A stretch of DNA of 7,151 nt from Solirubrobacterales bacterium (GCA_019240015.1 JAFAZB010000453.1:1-7151), one strand, 5' to 3'. Counted from the stretch's first letter, positions 1 to 5,620 are shown. Numbers and translations: made by a program. The notes: generated by a model from the sequence alone, not told the origin.

Positions 1-420
1 CTAAACTGACACGGTCTGGGCGGTCGGCTGCTTGCACAGCCTGCGGCGACGGTGCACCCTGTGGAACGCGTCGGTGAAGGGGGGCCAACCTCGCCCGGCC
101 GGGCGTGTCGTCCAGCGCCGCGGCGCAGAGCCACGCGAAGTCGTGGCGCTGACCGAGTATGCGATCGAGTTGGCGGACACGGCAGTGGCCTCGCTCGGGC
201 GTCAGCGTCGATTCGCCCCGGGACCCTGCCCGGCGCGCCAGCCACGTGGCCCTGTCCACCGAAGCGCGGACCGTCGCCGCCGCGCCCGCCGCCGGACAGG
301 GGATCAGCGACTCCGGCGCGCCGACGTGATCCGCTTCGGGCGGTCGCCTCTTGCGTGGCACCTTCGCCGATGTCCTCACTGGCGTGGAACCCCTCCGAGG
401 CGTTTCTTGCTGAAGGGCGC
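1..420. other. Left flank without a defensible gene
   Basis: No recognisable domain is visible on either strand. Several frames are open because GC is high. The most protein-like is a minus-strand frame that is open from about 379 (GTG) off the left edge, with mostly G/C third positions and a stretch reading QLDRILGQRHDFAWLCAAAL near bases 100-160. I cannot match it to a family. Plus-strand frames through the same bases are arginine- and proline-rich and look like shadows. The stretch may be a decayed gene or the edge of an unseen minus-strand gene. Confidence 0.3.
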
Positions 421-450
421 TTGACTTTATCTCACAAAGTAAGCTAGGGT
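421..450 (+). promoter_or_regulatory. Promoter of the membrane protein/regulator operon
   Basis: A -35-like TTGACT (421-426) and a -10-like TAGGGT (445-450, fitting the TAnnnT pattern) are 18 bp apart. This predicts a start site near 457 and a leader of about 27 nt before the ATG at 484. It is the best sigma70-type match I saw in the window and lies directly upstream of the two-gene operon. Confidence 0.6.
424..440. promoter_or_regulatory. Candidate operator dyad 1 (ACTTT-N7-AAAGT)
   Basis: Perfect 5-bp arms ACTTT (424-428) and AAAGT (436-440) flank seven bases. The site lies in the spacer and overlaps the end of the -35 element, where a bound repressor would block RNA polymerase. The small winged-helix regulator encoded second in the operon is the likely ligand; that is inference from position. 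Confidence 0.5.
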
Positions 451-469
451 TTGCATGACAAACGCTAGC
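443..469. promoter_or_regulatory. Candidate operator dyad 2 over the -10 and start site
   Basis: Arms GCTAGGGTTTG (443-453) and CAAACGCTAGC (459-469) are complementary in 10 of 11 positions around a 5-nt centre (CATGA). The dyad covers the -10 and the predicted start site. Its inner 15 bp (449-463) resembles dyad 1 (425-439), sharing TTTnnnTnACAAA, with centres 24 bp apart. The pair looks like tandem operators for one protein. A transcript hairpin is a less likely alternative, because transcription should start inside the dyad. Confidence 0.5.
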
Positions 470-483
470 CGGGAGAGGAACTT

Positions 484-1167
484 ATGACTACACAGATCGA
501 ACCGCCGTCCGGAGCTCCGGAGGAGAGCCGGATGCAACCCCGCGACGCGGCGCGCCTACTGGCGCAGACCCAGGCCGACGCGCGGCGCTCGCTGGACTTC
601 CGGGCGCCGTGGGTGTCGCTGGTCGCGGCGGTGGTGGCGCTCGCCGGCTTCGGCGTCGTGTGGCTAAACGTCCGCAATCAGCATCCGTTCACCGGCCCCA
701 GCCCCGCGTCGCTGGCGGTCTTTTACGTGCTGCTCGCACTCCGGATCGCCACCGTCATCTACTCCTACGCGCGAGCCCGGAGCGGCATCAGCGGCCGCTC
801 CGTGAAGGTCCAGCGCGAGGAGGCCGTTGTGATGAGCGGGGTCCTGCTTGTCTGCTATCTGGTGCTGATCGGGATCGCGAGCAGCGCCCACCACAGCGCC
901 GGCTTTTTCTGGTCGCTTTTCCTGAACGGAACCCTGATCGCGCTTGCCGCCGTCTGGGCGGGGCGCTGCGCGCTCCACAAGCGCTGGCAAGAGGTCGCGC
1001 TCGTCGTTCCGGTCGCGCTGATCGCCGCCCTCGGCGTAATTGCCGGCCCTCGTGGCATGTGGCTCCTCAACGGTGCGGGGCTCTGCGTGCTGCTGCTGGC
1101 CAACGCGGCAATCGGCAGGTGGCAGCGGCGCGCGACTCGGACATACACGGTGCGGATGGGCGCATGA
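484..1167 (+). CDS. Six-helix integral membrane protein of unknown function
   Basis: The protein is 227 residues. A charged cytoplasmic-looking N-terminus of about 40 residues (with DAARLLAQTQADARRSLDFR) is followed by roughly six hydrophobic segments at residues 43-62, 75-94, 115-133, 141-160, 171-187 and 191-210, and a short basic tail. No enzyme motif or transporter signature is visible. The ATG at 484 is supported by GGGAGAGG (471-478) five bases upstream and by the promoter at 421-450. The stop overlaps the start of the regulator gene by ATGA, so the two are probably translationally coupled. Pairs of a small membrane protein with a one-domain winged-helix regulator are common in actinobacteria; the membrane protein's role in such pairs is generally unknown. 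I am sure it is a real gene and unsure of its function. Confidence 0.85.
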   Translation: MTTQIEPPSGAPEESRMQPRDAARLLAQTQADARRSLDFRAPWVSLVAAVVALAGFGVVWLNVRNQHPFTGPSPASLAVFYVLLALRIATVIYSYARARSGISGRSVKVQREEAVVMSGVLLVCYLVLIGIASSAHHSAGFFWSLFLNGTLIALAAVWAGRCALHKRWQEVALVVPVALIAALGVIAGPRGMWLLNGAGLCVLLLANAAIGRWQRRATRTYTVRMGA

Positions 1168-1463
1168 CCGCCGAGGCGCTCGACCCGCTGATTCACGTCC
1201 CGGCGCGGCTGCAGATCATGGCGGCGCTGGTCACCCTGCCCGAGGGTGACCAGCTGTCGTTCAAACGCCTCCAGGACATGCTCGAGCTAACGCCGGGCAA
1301 CCTGATCACGCACCTGCGCAAGCTCGAAGAGGCAGGCTACCTCGCGACCAGCAAGACGGGCAGCGGACCGGCCTCGCGGACCTCGGTAGCGCTGACCTAC
1401 GACGGGCGCCACGCCCTCGAGACCTACGCCGCGACGCTGCGAGGGCTGCTGAACGGAGTGTGA
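1164..1463 (+). CDS. Small winged-helix transcriptional regulator
   Basis: A 99-residue single-domain DNA-binding protein of the winged-helix type (HTH_34/MarR-ArsR-like fold). Helix 1 is around residues 12-26 (PARLQIMAAL). The helix-turn-helix covers about 31-60, with LSFKRLQDML then TPGNLITHLRKLEEAGYL as recognition helix. The wing runs about 61-78 (SKTGSGPASRTSVALT), with a C-terminal dimerisation helix after GRHALETY. There is no sensor domain or metal-binding cysteine pattern, so the signal cannot be read from sequence. I start it at the ATG at 1164, which overlaps the previous stop by 4 nt; the same frame is open further upstream, but that part is a shadow of the membrane protein gene. 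By position it probably represses its own operon through the dyads at 424-469. Confidence 0.88.
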   Translation: MTAEALDPLIHVPARLQIMAALVTLPEGDQLSFKRLQDMLELTPGNLITHLRKLEEAGYLATSKTGSGPASRTSVALTYDGRHALETYAATLRGLLNGV

Positions 1464-1835
1464 GCAGGTCCCGCAGCCTCGGGCTCGCATCTCGACCACC
1501 ACGGTGCTTGCCCAGGCTCATCCCGCGCGCGGCGGTGGCGGTCTCCGCGACCGCCCTGGGTGAGAGTGGCGGAATCACCAACCAGCAGAACCCTAGGCGT
1601 CGCGAATTGACCGCAGCGCACTGCTGCTCTCCGCCGCCAGCACGTTCAGGCGAGTCTTGCTTTCAGTCCTCGGCGAGCATCCGCGGCCCCGTCACACGCA
1701 GGCGGCGGCGAAGGCCGCCACGCTGCAAAACGTGTTTCCATTCGTCATCCGGGCGAACGGAGCCGGGCGCAACCCGGGGCGCGGGGAGCATTGCTGGAGA
1801 ACACCCTCGCTCCGACGCTTGCCTGCCGGGAACCC
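1464..1835. other. Non-coding stretch with hairpins
   Basis: No gene is seen between the regulator stop and the terminator behind tRNA-Ala. Two tight hairpins are visible. One has arms GGCGGTC/GACCGCC around a 5-nt loop (1537-1555), enclosed by CCCAGG (1511-1516) and CCTGGG (1555-1560). The other has arms GGCGGC/GCCGCC around a GAAG loop (1704-1719). Neither is followed by a T tract. A plus-strand open frame that runs from here across the tRNA and into 2569 is antisense shadow. Confidence 0.5.
1511..1560 (+). terminator. Possible terminator hairpin of the regulator operon
   Basis: The inner stem GGCGGTC/GACCGCC (7 bp, loop TCCGC) lies inside an outer pairing CCCAGG/CCTGGG, about 50-100 nt after the regulator stop. 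There is no U tract, so it may be a U-less or Rho-assisted 3' end, or simply GC-rich structure. Confidence 0.25.
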
Positions 1836-1860
1836 AAAAAAGTGCTGTCACCAGGCACTT
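1836..1860 (-). terminator. Intrinsic terminator downstream of tRNA-Ala(UGC)
   Basis: Read on the minus strand, AAGTG pairs with CACTT. With one bulged C, CTG then pairs with CAG, capped by a GTGA (GNRA-type) loop. Six T residues follow (complement of A1836-A1841). It lies six bases past the tRNA 3' end and plausibly ends the whole leftward unit (diguanylate cyclase, acidic protein, tRNA). Confidence 0.75.
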
Positions 1861-1866
1861 CCCCGA

Positions 1867-1939
1867 TGGAGCCAGCCGGGATCGAACCGGCGACCTCCTG
1901 CTTGCAAAGCAGGCGCTCTCCCAACTGAGCTATGGCCCC
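1867..1939 (-). tRNA. tRNA-Ala (anticodon TGC)
   Basis: A 73-nt cloverleaf without encoded CCA. The acceptor stem GGGGCCA/TGGCTCC contains the G3:U70 wobble that identifies alanine tRNAs. The D arm has GCTCAGTTGGGAGAGC. The anticodon stem-loop CCTGC-TTTGCAA-GCAGG gives anticodon TGC with U33. The T arm is GCCGG-TTCGATC-CCGGC. The gene starts 45 nt after the acidic protein's stop on the same strand. A lone -10-like TAAACT (1955-1950) lacks a good -35, so read-through from the upstream genes is possible. Confidence 0.97.
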
Positions 1940-1984
1940 CCGGGCGGAGAGTTTAGGGCGTGCCGAGTGGCTCGCCCGGGGGTG

Positions 1985-2602
1985 TCAGCCGTCGAAGTCG
2001 AAGTCGCGCGGTGGACGCTGCTCGAACCACAGGCGGTCGTGTTCGGGCGTCTCCTGCAGAAACTCGGGCGTCTCTTCGAGGACGTCGTCACGCTCGGAGC
2101 CTTCGAGAGCTCGCTCGACGTCGTACTCCACCGTCTGCTCGCCCTCATGCTCGGAATCCAGCGCGCTGTCGGGATGTGGGTCGGCGGGCTCCTCCGAGTC
2201 GGGTGGCGGCGCGGCGGGGCGCTCGGCCCGGCCATGCGGCGCGGCGGGGGGCCCGAGCGGATCCGGTTGCTCGAGCGGATCGTCCGCGGGCGGCGGCTCG
2301 AGCGGCTCGGCCTGATCCTCGAACTCGAGGTCCCGCTGGCCGCGAACGTGACGAGGTTGATCAGGGTCCTCGACGGTCGGCGCCGCGGGATCGTCGAACA
2401 GCTCCTGACCCCAGTTGCGATCGTCCTCCTGGTCGTAGGCGGGACCCTGGTGATTCTCGAGCTCGGCCTCGGGAGGCTCGTCAGGAGTTCGGCGAACGGG
2501 GCCCAGCGCCTCTCGCTCGGCCCGCTCGACCTCAGTGGGATCAGCGCCCCGGCGGCGCTTCAGATCTAGATGCTCACGAATCGCGTCGTCAAGAAGACCC
2601 AT
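1985..2602 (-). CDS. Acidic low-complexity protein of unknown function
   Basis: The protein is 205 residues and strongly acidic. Three parts are visible. Residues 1-33 are a helical, charged N-terminus (GLLDDAIREHLDLKRRRGAD, then EVERAEREAL). Residues 35-165 are a Pro/Glu/Asp-rich, probably disordered linker with repeated LEPP/LEQP-like units. Residues 172-205 are an ordered-looking tail containing DVLEETPEFLQETPEHDRL then WFEQRPPRDFDFDG, ending at the stop. No catalytic motif or membrane segment is seen. I use the ATG at 2602, with GGTAGG nearby, rather than the upstream TTG at 2626, which would overlap the diguanylate cyclase. It starts 10 nt after that gene's stop, so the two are probably cotranscribed. 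From memory, similar proteins with these two end motifs occur in Solirubrobacterales-type genomes; I cannot verify this here. Confidence 0.85.
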   Translation of the reverse strand: MGLLDDAIREHLDLKRRRGADPTEVERAEREALGPVRRTPDEPPEAELENHQGPAYDQEDDRNWGQELFDDPAAPTVEDPDQPRHVRGQRDLEFEDQAEPLEPPPADDPLEQPDPLGPPAAPHGRAERPAAPPPDSEEPADPHPDSALDSEHEGEQTVEYDVERALEGSERDDVLEETPEFLQETPEHDRLWFEQRPPRDFDFDG

Positions 2603-2612
2603 GGCGCAAAGC

Positions 2613-4484
2613 CTACCCAGCTCCAAACACGTTAGCGGTCTGGGCCTCGGCCTTCATGGTCCTGTTCTTGCCGTGCCGCTTGGCGGCGTAAAGCGCGCTG
2701 TCAGCAGCCAGGATCAGCTCCGACTTGCTGCCCTCAGACGATGATGCGACCCCCACGCTGGCGCTGACCCGAAGCGCGCCGGTGCCGTCGAGCTGTGGCA
2801 CGCGAAGCGCCTCGATCGCGCTCCGGATCCGTTCCGCGATCGCATAAGCGCCGTCGAGATCGGTGTGCGGCAGGATCAGAGCCATCTCCTCGCCACCGTA
2901 GCGCGCCGGCACGTCCACGTCACGAGAATTCTCGCGCAGCACACGCGCCACGTGGCCGAGCACCAGATCGCCTTGCTGGTGGCCATGGGTGTCGTTGATC
3001 AGCTTGAAATCATCGATGTCGAGCATGATCAATCCCACCGGATGGTTGTAGCGCCGAACCGCTTCGACCTCGGCATTGAGCAGCTCCTGAAAGCGGCCGT
3101 GATTGGCGAGCCCGGTGAGCTCATCGGTGACGGCTTGACGGCGCACCTGGAAATGCAGCTCCACATTCTCCAGTGCGAGCGCCGCCTGAGACGCGAGGGA
3201 CCTAAGCACCTCGCGGTCGTCGTCATCAAAGGGCCGCGACGCCCGCGAGACGGTGATCAGCCCGTGGGTGCGCCCGCCCGGCTCGAACGCCCCAAGCGCG
3301 ACCGACGCGATGCTGGCTGACTCTCCGTCGGCTTCTCCGAATCCGCCGCTCTCGAGCGCCGCTCCCTCCGCTGCACGCACTTGCCGTTCGAGGCCGGTCA
3401 GCGAGCCGACGCGGGTGGCCTCCGAGAGTGGCTCCCCAGGGTTCGCCCGCGCAGTCAGCCGGCCGCAATCCGCGTGCACGGCATCGACCGCGGTCTGCAG
3501 CGCCAGCTCGAGCAACGCCGGCCGGTCGAGGTTCGAGGCGAATGTCTGCCCGATGCGGCGGATCGACTCGCGCAGCCGCGCCCGCTCCCGATCGAGCTCG
3601 TCCAGGCGACCCGCCAGCTGGTTGGACATGCTGTTGAACTCCTGCCCGAGAGCGGCGAACTCGTCGCTCCCCTCGGTGGGAACAGGTGCCGAGAAATCAC
3701 CGCTGCCAAGTCGGCGTGCCGCCTCCAGGAAGCGCCCTAGCTGGCTCTGGAGCGCGCGCGAGGCAAGCAGCGCGAACACGAACGCGAGCAGCAGCGACGC
3801 GGCGATCAGCACCCCAGCCAGCACTCGGCTCGTTCCGGCCATGCCCGCGCTCGCCGACAGGCTCGACAGCGTGGTCACCTCGACGGCCGACTGGCCGAAT
3901 CCAGCGAACGTCTGGGTCACCGCACGGTAGCCGGCTCCTCCGATTGTGACCGTCCCATGCCGCGGGAGTGCGGTGTTGCCGGTCCGCGGCACCGTTGAGC
4001 CAAGCGTCAGAGCGCCCTGGCGAACCACCACCGCGATCCCCGAACCCGATAGCTGCCGGCCGTACTGGGCGGCGGTCAGCTCTGAGACGCCGACGCTGAC
4101 CGCGGAGCGGCGAGGCGTCGCGCCGACCGCGGCGAAGCCCGGCGCGATCGCAGTGCGAGTGCCGACGTCGGCCAGCGTTCGCGAGCCTTCGGTCACCACG
4201 ATCCTGGCGAGCCCGGCGCTGGTGGTGAGCGCCAGCAGCCGGGTGCGTAGCGAGGACCCGTTCAGCGAGCCAACGTCGCCCGCGACCATCTTGGCGTCAT
4301 ACCGCGCCGCCCTGATCGAGTTCTCGTAGACGTCCGCGGCCGCGTTCGCGATCCCCACCGCACGAGCATCCGCCTTGCCGGTCTCGCTATCGCCGATCAG
4401 GCGGAAGACCAAGAATCCGACTGCCACCATCGGCACGACAACAATCAGCAGAAAGAAACTGGTTAGGCGTGTGCGAAAGCTCAT
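2613..4484 (-). CDS. Membrane-bound diguanylate cyclase (HAMP-GAF-GGDEF)
   Basis: A 623-residue protein predicted to make cyclic di-GMP from two GTP at the membrane. Domains in order: transmembrane helix at about 9-30; extracytoplasmic sensor region about 31-219; second transmembrane helix about 221-242; HAMP about 243-296; short coiled coil (LDELDRERARLRESIRR); GAF about 318-440; GGDEF about 450-610. The metal/substrate motif is LDIDDFK followed by NDTHGHQQGD. The signature at about 530-534 is GGEEM instead of GG[DE]EF. An intact inhibitory site RDVD lies five residues before it, so product inhibition is likely. There is no EAL domain. The ATG at 4484 is chosen over the adjacent TTG at 4487 because AAAGGAG is 7 nt upstream of it. 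The acidic protein gene follows 10 nt downstream. Whether the F-to-M change alters activity cannot be told from sequence. Confidence 0.95.
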   Translation of the reverse strand: MSFRTRLTSFFLLIVVVPMVAVGFLVFRLIGDSETGKADARAVGIANAAADVYENSIRAARYDAKMVAGDVGSLNGSSLRTRLLALTTSAGLARIVVTEGSRTLADVGTRTAIAPGFAAVGATPRRSAVSVGVSELTAAQYGRQLSGSGIAVVVRQGALTLGSTVPRTGNTALPRHGTVTIGGAGYRAVTQTFAGFGQSAVEVTTLSSLSASAGMAGTSRVLAGVLIAASLLLAFVFALLASRALQSQLGRFLEAARRLGSGDFSAPVPTEGSDEFAALGQEFNSMSNQLAGRLDELDRERARLRESIRRIGQTFASNLDRPALLELALQTAVDAVHADCGRLTARANPGEPLSEATRVGSLTGLERQVRAAEGAALESGGFGEADGESASIASVALGAFEPGGRTHGLITVSRASRPFDDDDREVLRSLASQAALALENVELHFQVRRQAVTDELTGLANHGRFQELLNAEVEAVRRYNHPVGLIMLDIDDFKLINDTHGHQQGDLVLGHVARVLRENSRDVDVPARYGGEEMALILPHTDLDGAYAIAERIRSAIEALRVPQLDGTGALRVSASVGVASSSEGSKSELILAADSALYAAKRHGKNRTMKAEAQTANVFGAG

Positions 4485-4491
4485 CAAGGCG

Positions 4492-4498
4492 CTCCTTT
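4492..4498 (-). promoter_or_regulatory. Ribosome binding site of the diguanylate cyclase
   Basis: AAAGGAG on the minus strand lies 7 nt before the ATG at 4484 and only 4 nt before the in-frame TTG at 4487. This decides the start in favour of the ATG. Confidence 0.75.
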
Positions 4499-4566
4499 CC
4501 TGAGGCTATCGGCCAAATCACGCCAAACTGAAGTATCGGGTGTCCAAAGCAAGCGGTCGGTAGGCG

Positions 4567-4590
4567 GCGGGACCCGGCATTTGGTCCCGC
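4567..4590. repeat. Perfect 8-bp inverted repeat between divergent units
   Basis: GCGGGACC (4567-4574) and GGTCCCGC (4583-4590) are exact reverse complements around an 8-nt loop. The site lies in the intergenic region between the leftward diguanylate cyclase and the rightward tRNA-Ala(CGC). No T tract follows on either strand, so an operator or stalling hairpin is as likely as a terminator. Confidence 0.45.
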
Positions 4591-4613
4591 GGGATCGGCA
4601 ATCGGAGCGGGGC

Positions 4614-4619
4614 TACACT
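4614..4619 (+). promoter_or_regulatory. Candidate -10 element of tRNA-Ala(CGC)
   Basis: TACACT fits the actinobacterial TAnnnT -10 pattern and lies about 30 nt before the tRNA 5' end, a usual distance for a short trimmed leader. I see no convincing -35 at 16-18 bp. Confidence 0.45.
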
Positions 4620-4648
4620 TCGCCCACTGCGCGGCGCCGCCGCCGCTC

Positions 4649-4721
4649 GGGGCTATAGCTCAGTTGGGAGAGCGCCTGGATCGCACCCAGGAGGTCGCCG
4701 GTTCGAGTCCGGCTAGCTCCA
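4649..4721 (+). tRNA. tRNA-Ala (anticodon CGC)
   Basis: A 73-nt cloverleaf with no encoded CCA. The acceptor stem GGGGCTA/TAGCTCC has the alanine G3:U70 pair. The D arm is identical to that of the TGC isoacceptor at 1867-1939. The anticodon stem-loop CCTGG-ATCGCAC-CCAGG gives anticodon CGC, reading GCG, with U33 and A37. The T arm is GCCGG-TTCGAGT-CCGGC. Its 3' part, from the anticodon stem to just past the discriminator, is duplicated at 5727-5774, so this gene is the attachment site of an integrated element and was kept intact by it. Confidence 0.97.
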
Positions 4722-4723
4722 TT
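4676..4723 (+). repeat. attL-like copy: 3' part of tRNA-Ala(CGC)
   Basis: A 48-nt direct repeat from the 3' side of the tRNA (CTGGATCGC through the T arm to CCATT) matches 5727-5774 at 46 of 48 positions. The differences are A4685/G5736 and C4698/G5749. The copies are 1051 bp apart and diverge immediately after ATT. This is the footprint expected of tyrosine-recombinase integration into a tRNA gene. Confidence 0.85.
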
Positions 4724-4795
4724 CCTCTGATCCTCAATGAATACAGGACTTGCCGGTTTGCTTGGGGTGGCCGTCGAACGTCTGGGACTTGGTCG

Positions 4796-4813
4796 CGGGT
4801 ACCAAACGGGTAC
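4796..4813. repeat. Tandem CGGGTAC repeat with 11-bp period
   Basis: CGGGTAC occurs at 4796-4802 and again at 4807-4813, exactly one helical turn apart, between the toxin 3' end and the tRNA-side attachment site. Such helically phased short repeats beside a core site resemble integrase arm-type sites; this is inference. Confidence 0.35.
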
Positions 4814-4837
4814 ATCAGCTTTCGGCGCAGCGCGTGA

Positions 4838-5129
4838 TCACGGGCGCCGGAACACGTCGTGGGTTCCAATCCGTCGCCAGATGACATGCGGCTGACCGGC
4901 GACAACCTTCAGCTCCATACGAGAACGTCGCGCGCCCATCCGCCGCCCAGGTCATCTCCCACACACCAGGCTCGCCCTGGACACGCTTAACCCGTAGCTG
5001 CGGCGCGAACGACTGGCTGGCCACGCCGGCGATGAAGAGGCTAAGCGCACTTAGGAAAGCGCGACGCTGCTGAGGTCCGAGTCGCTCCCAGTCTCGAAGA
5101 AACCGGGGCAGCTCTTCGTGCGTCGGCAC
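4838..5129 (-). pseudogene. RelE/ParE-like toxin, frameshifted
   Basis: The gene begins at GTG 5129, directly after the antitoxin stop. Its first 68 or so residues fit a small RelE/ParE-fold mRNA-interferase-type toxin: FLRDWERLGPQQRRAFLSAL, then LRVKRVQGEPGVWEMTWA and DGRATFSYG. After SYG the frame goes astray and would run to 4815. The other frame reads GQPHVIWRRIGTHDVFRRP and stops at 4838, which is the conserved C-terminus of this toxin group. The shift, a net +1 or -2 nt near 4908-4920, therefore breaks an approximately 97-residue toxin. The lost tail carries the conserved RRIGTHD residues, so the product is probably inactive. A sequencing error would give the same picture. Confidence 0.75.
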
Positions 5130-5381
5130 CTACTCCGACTCTGCCGGCGGGACGCTCTTAAGATGGGCGATGAATTCCTCGTCGCTGCCAAAGAAGAGGC
5201 CTCGGCCAGCCGCGATATCGGCATCCGCCTCTCGCTCTTTCGCCTGCCACTCAGGCGTCCAAAACCAAGCTTGGTCGGGATCGATCGGTCCCTTGATGAT
5301 CCCGCGCAGAAGCACGCCTGCGCCCTCGACCGCAGTGTCGGGCAGCTCGTCGACCAGCTTGTGGAGGTCGGCCTTGGTCAC
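5130..5381 (-). CDS. Antitoxin of a type II toxin-antitoxin pair
   Basis: An 83-residue protein starting at GTG 5381. The N-terminal part (KADLHKLVDELPDTAVEGAGVLL) is the helical region typical of small actinobacterial antitoxins. The acidic C-terminal part (WTPEWQAKEREADADIAAGR, then FGSDEEFIAHL) is the segment that usually wraps the toxin. By family expectation it would neutralise the toxin downstream and repress its own promoter. Its stop (5130) abuts the toxin start (5129) with no gap. Its GTG overlaps the TGA of the integrase remnant (GTGA), and I see no strong Shine-Dalgarno, so translation may once have been coupled to the integrase. The frame is intact while both neighbours are broken. 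The subfamily assignment (RelB/Phd-like) is tentative. Confidence 0.75.
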   Translation of the reverse strand: MTKADLHKLVDELPDTAVEGAGVLLRGIIKGPIDPDQAWFWTPEWQAKEREADADIAAGRGLFFGSDEEFIAHLKSVPPAESE

Positions 5382-5620
5382 GGCTCAAATTCTGACACGG
5401 CGCCCAGCTCGCTTGGACCGACTCTCCGTCGCGCGTGGGCGATCGCAACCTCGGCTTCGATCCCGGCGTGTCCTCTAGTTCGTCCATCACGGGTCCGTAG
5501 CGCGTCAGCGTGAGCCGGGCATCGTGCCCGAGCCGGCGGGCGACGTAGTTGACGCTTCGGCCTTCGTGCTGATCAGCCGGCCGGGCGCTCACGGCTGCAG
5601 GTCTCCATAGGCATTGTCGC
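5378..5620 (-). pseudogene. Tyrosine integrase, C-terminal remnant with frameshifts
   Basis: Pieces of the catalytic domain lie in three frames. From 5603, DLQP(stop)APGRLIS aligns position by position with the usual DLRHTFASRLIS box, but the catalytic Arg-His is lost and TGA interrupts it. After a shift, EGRSVNYVARRLGH and ARLTLTRYGPVMDELED (about 5565-5470) give the conserved His and the nucleophile Tyr regions. After another shift, AEVAIAHARRRVG leads to a TGA at 5380-5378. The N-terminal two thirds are absent; bases 5621-5675 show nothing I can align. It is the recombinase of the surrounding islet, now inactive. Confidence 0.75.

Noticed and set aside
609..1163. Upstream extension of the regulator frame
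   Set aside because: It is an out-of-frame Arg-rich shadow of the membrane protein; the ATG at 1164 with ATGA overlap is the sensible start.
1460..2569. 369-codon plus-strand open frame
   Set aside because: It runs antisense through tRNA-Ala and the acidic protein gene, is Arg-rich, and lacks a ribosome binding site; the minus-strand reading has clear gene and tRNA features.
2602..2626. TTG start adding eight residues to the acidic protein
   Set aside because: It would overlap the cyclase stop, and the added residues (MELGRLCA) are just the cyclase tail in another frame; the ATG at 2602 begins the conserved-looking helix.
3253..3930. 225-codon plus-strand ORF, Ser/Arg/Pro-rich
   Set aside because: Antisense shadow of the diguanylate cyclase.
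4660..4905. Minus-strand ORF containing MELAGLEPATSWV-like text
   Set aside because: This is the well-known false protein made by translating the antisense of a tRNA gene; here it reads through tRNA-Ala(CGC).
5251..5377. Continuation of the integrase frame past the Tyr region
   Set aside because: Sequence turns Arg/Gly-rich and overlaps the antitoxin antiphase; the shifted frame ending at 5378 fits an integrase C-terminus better.
5118..5513. Plus-strand ORF across the toxin-antitoxin region
   Set aside because: Antisense to the antitoxin and integrase remnant, with no family features.
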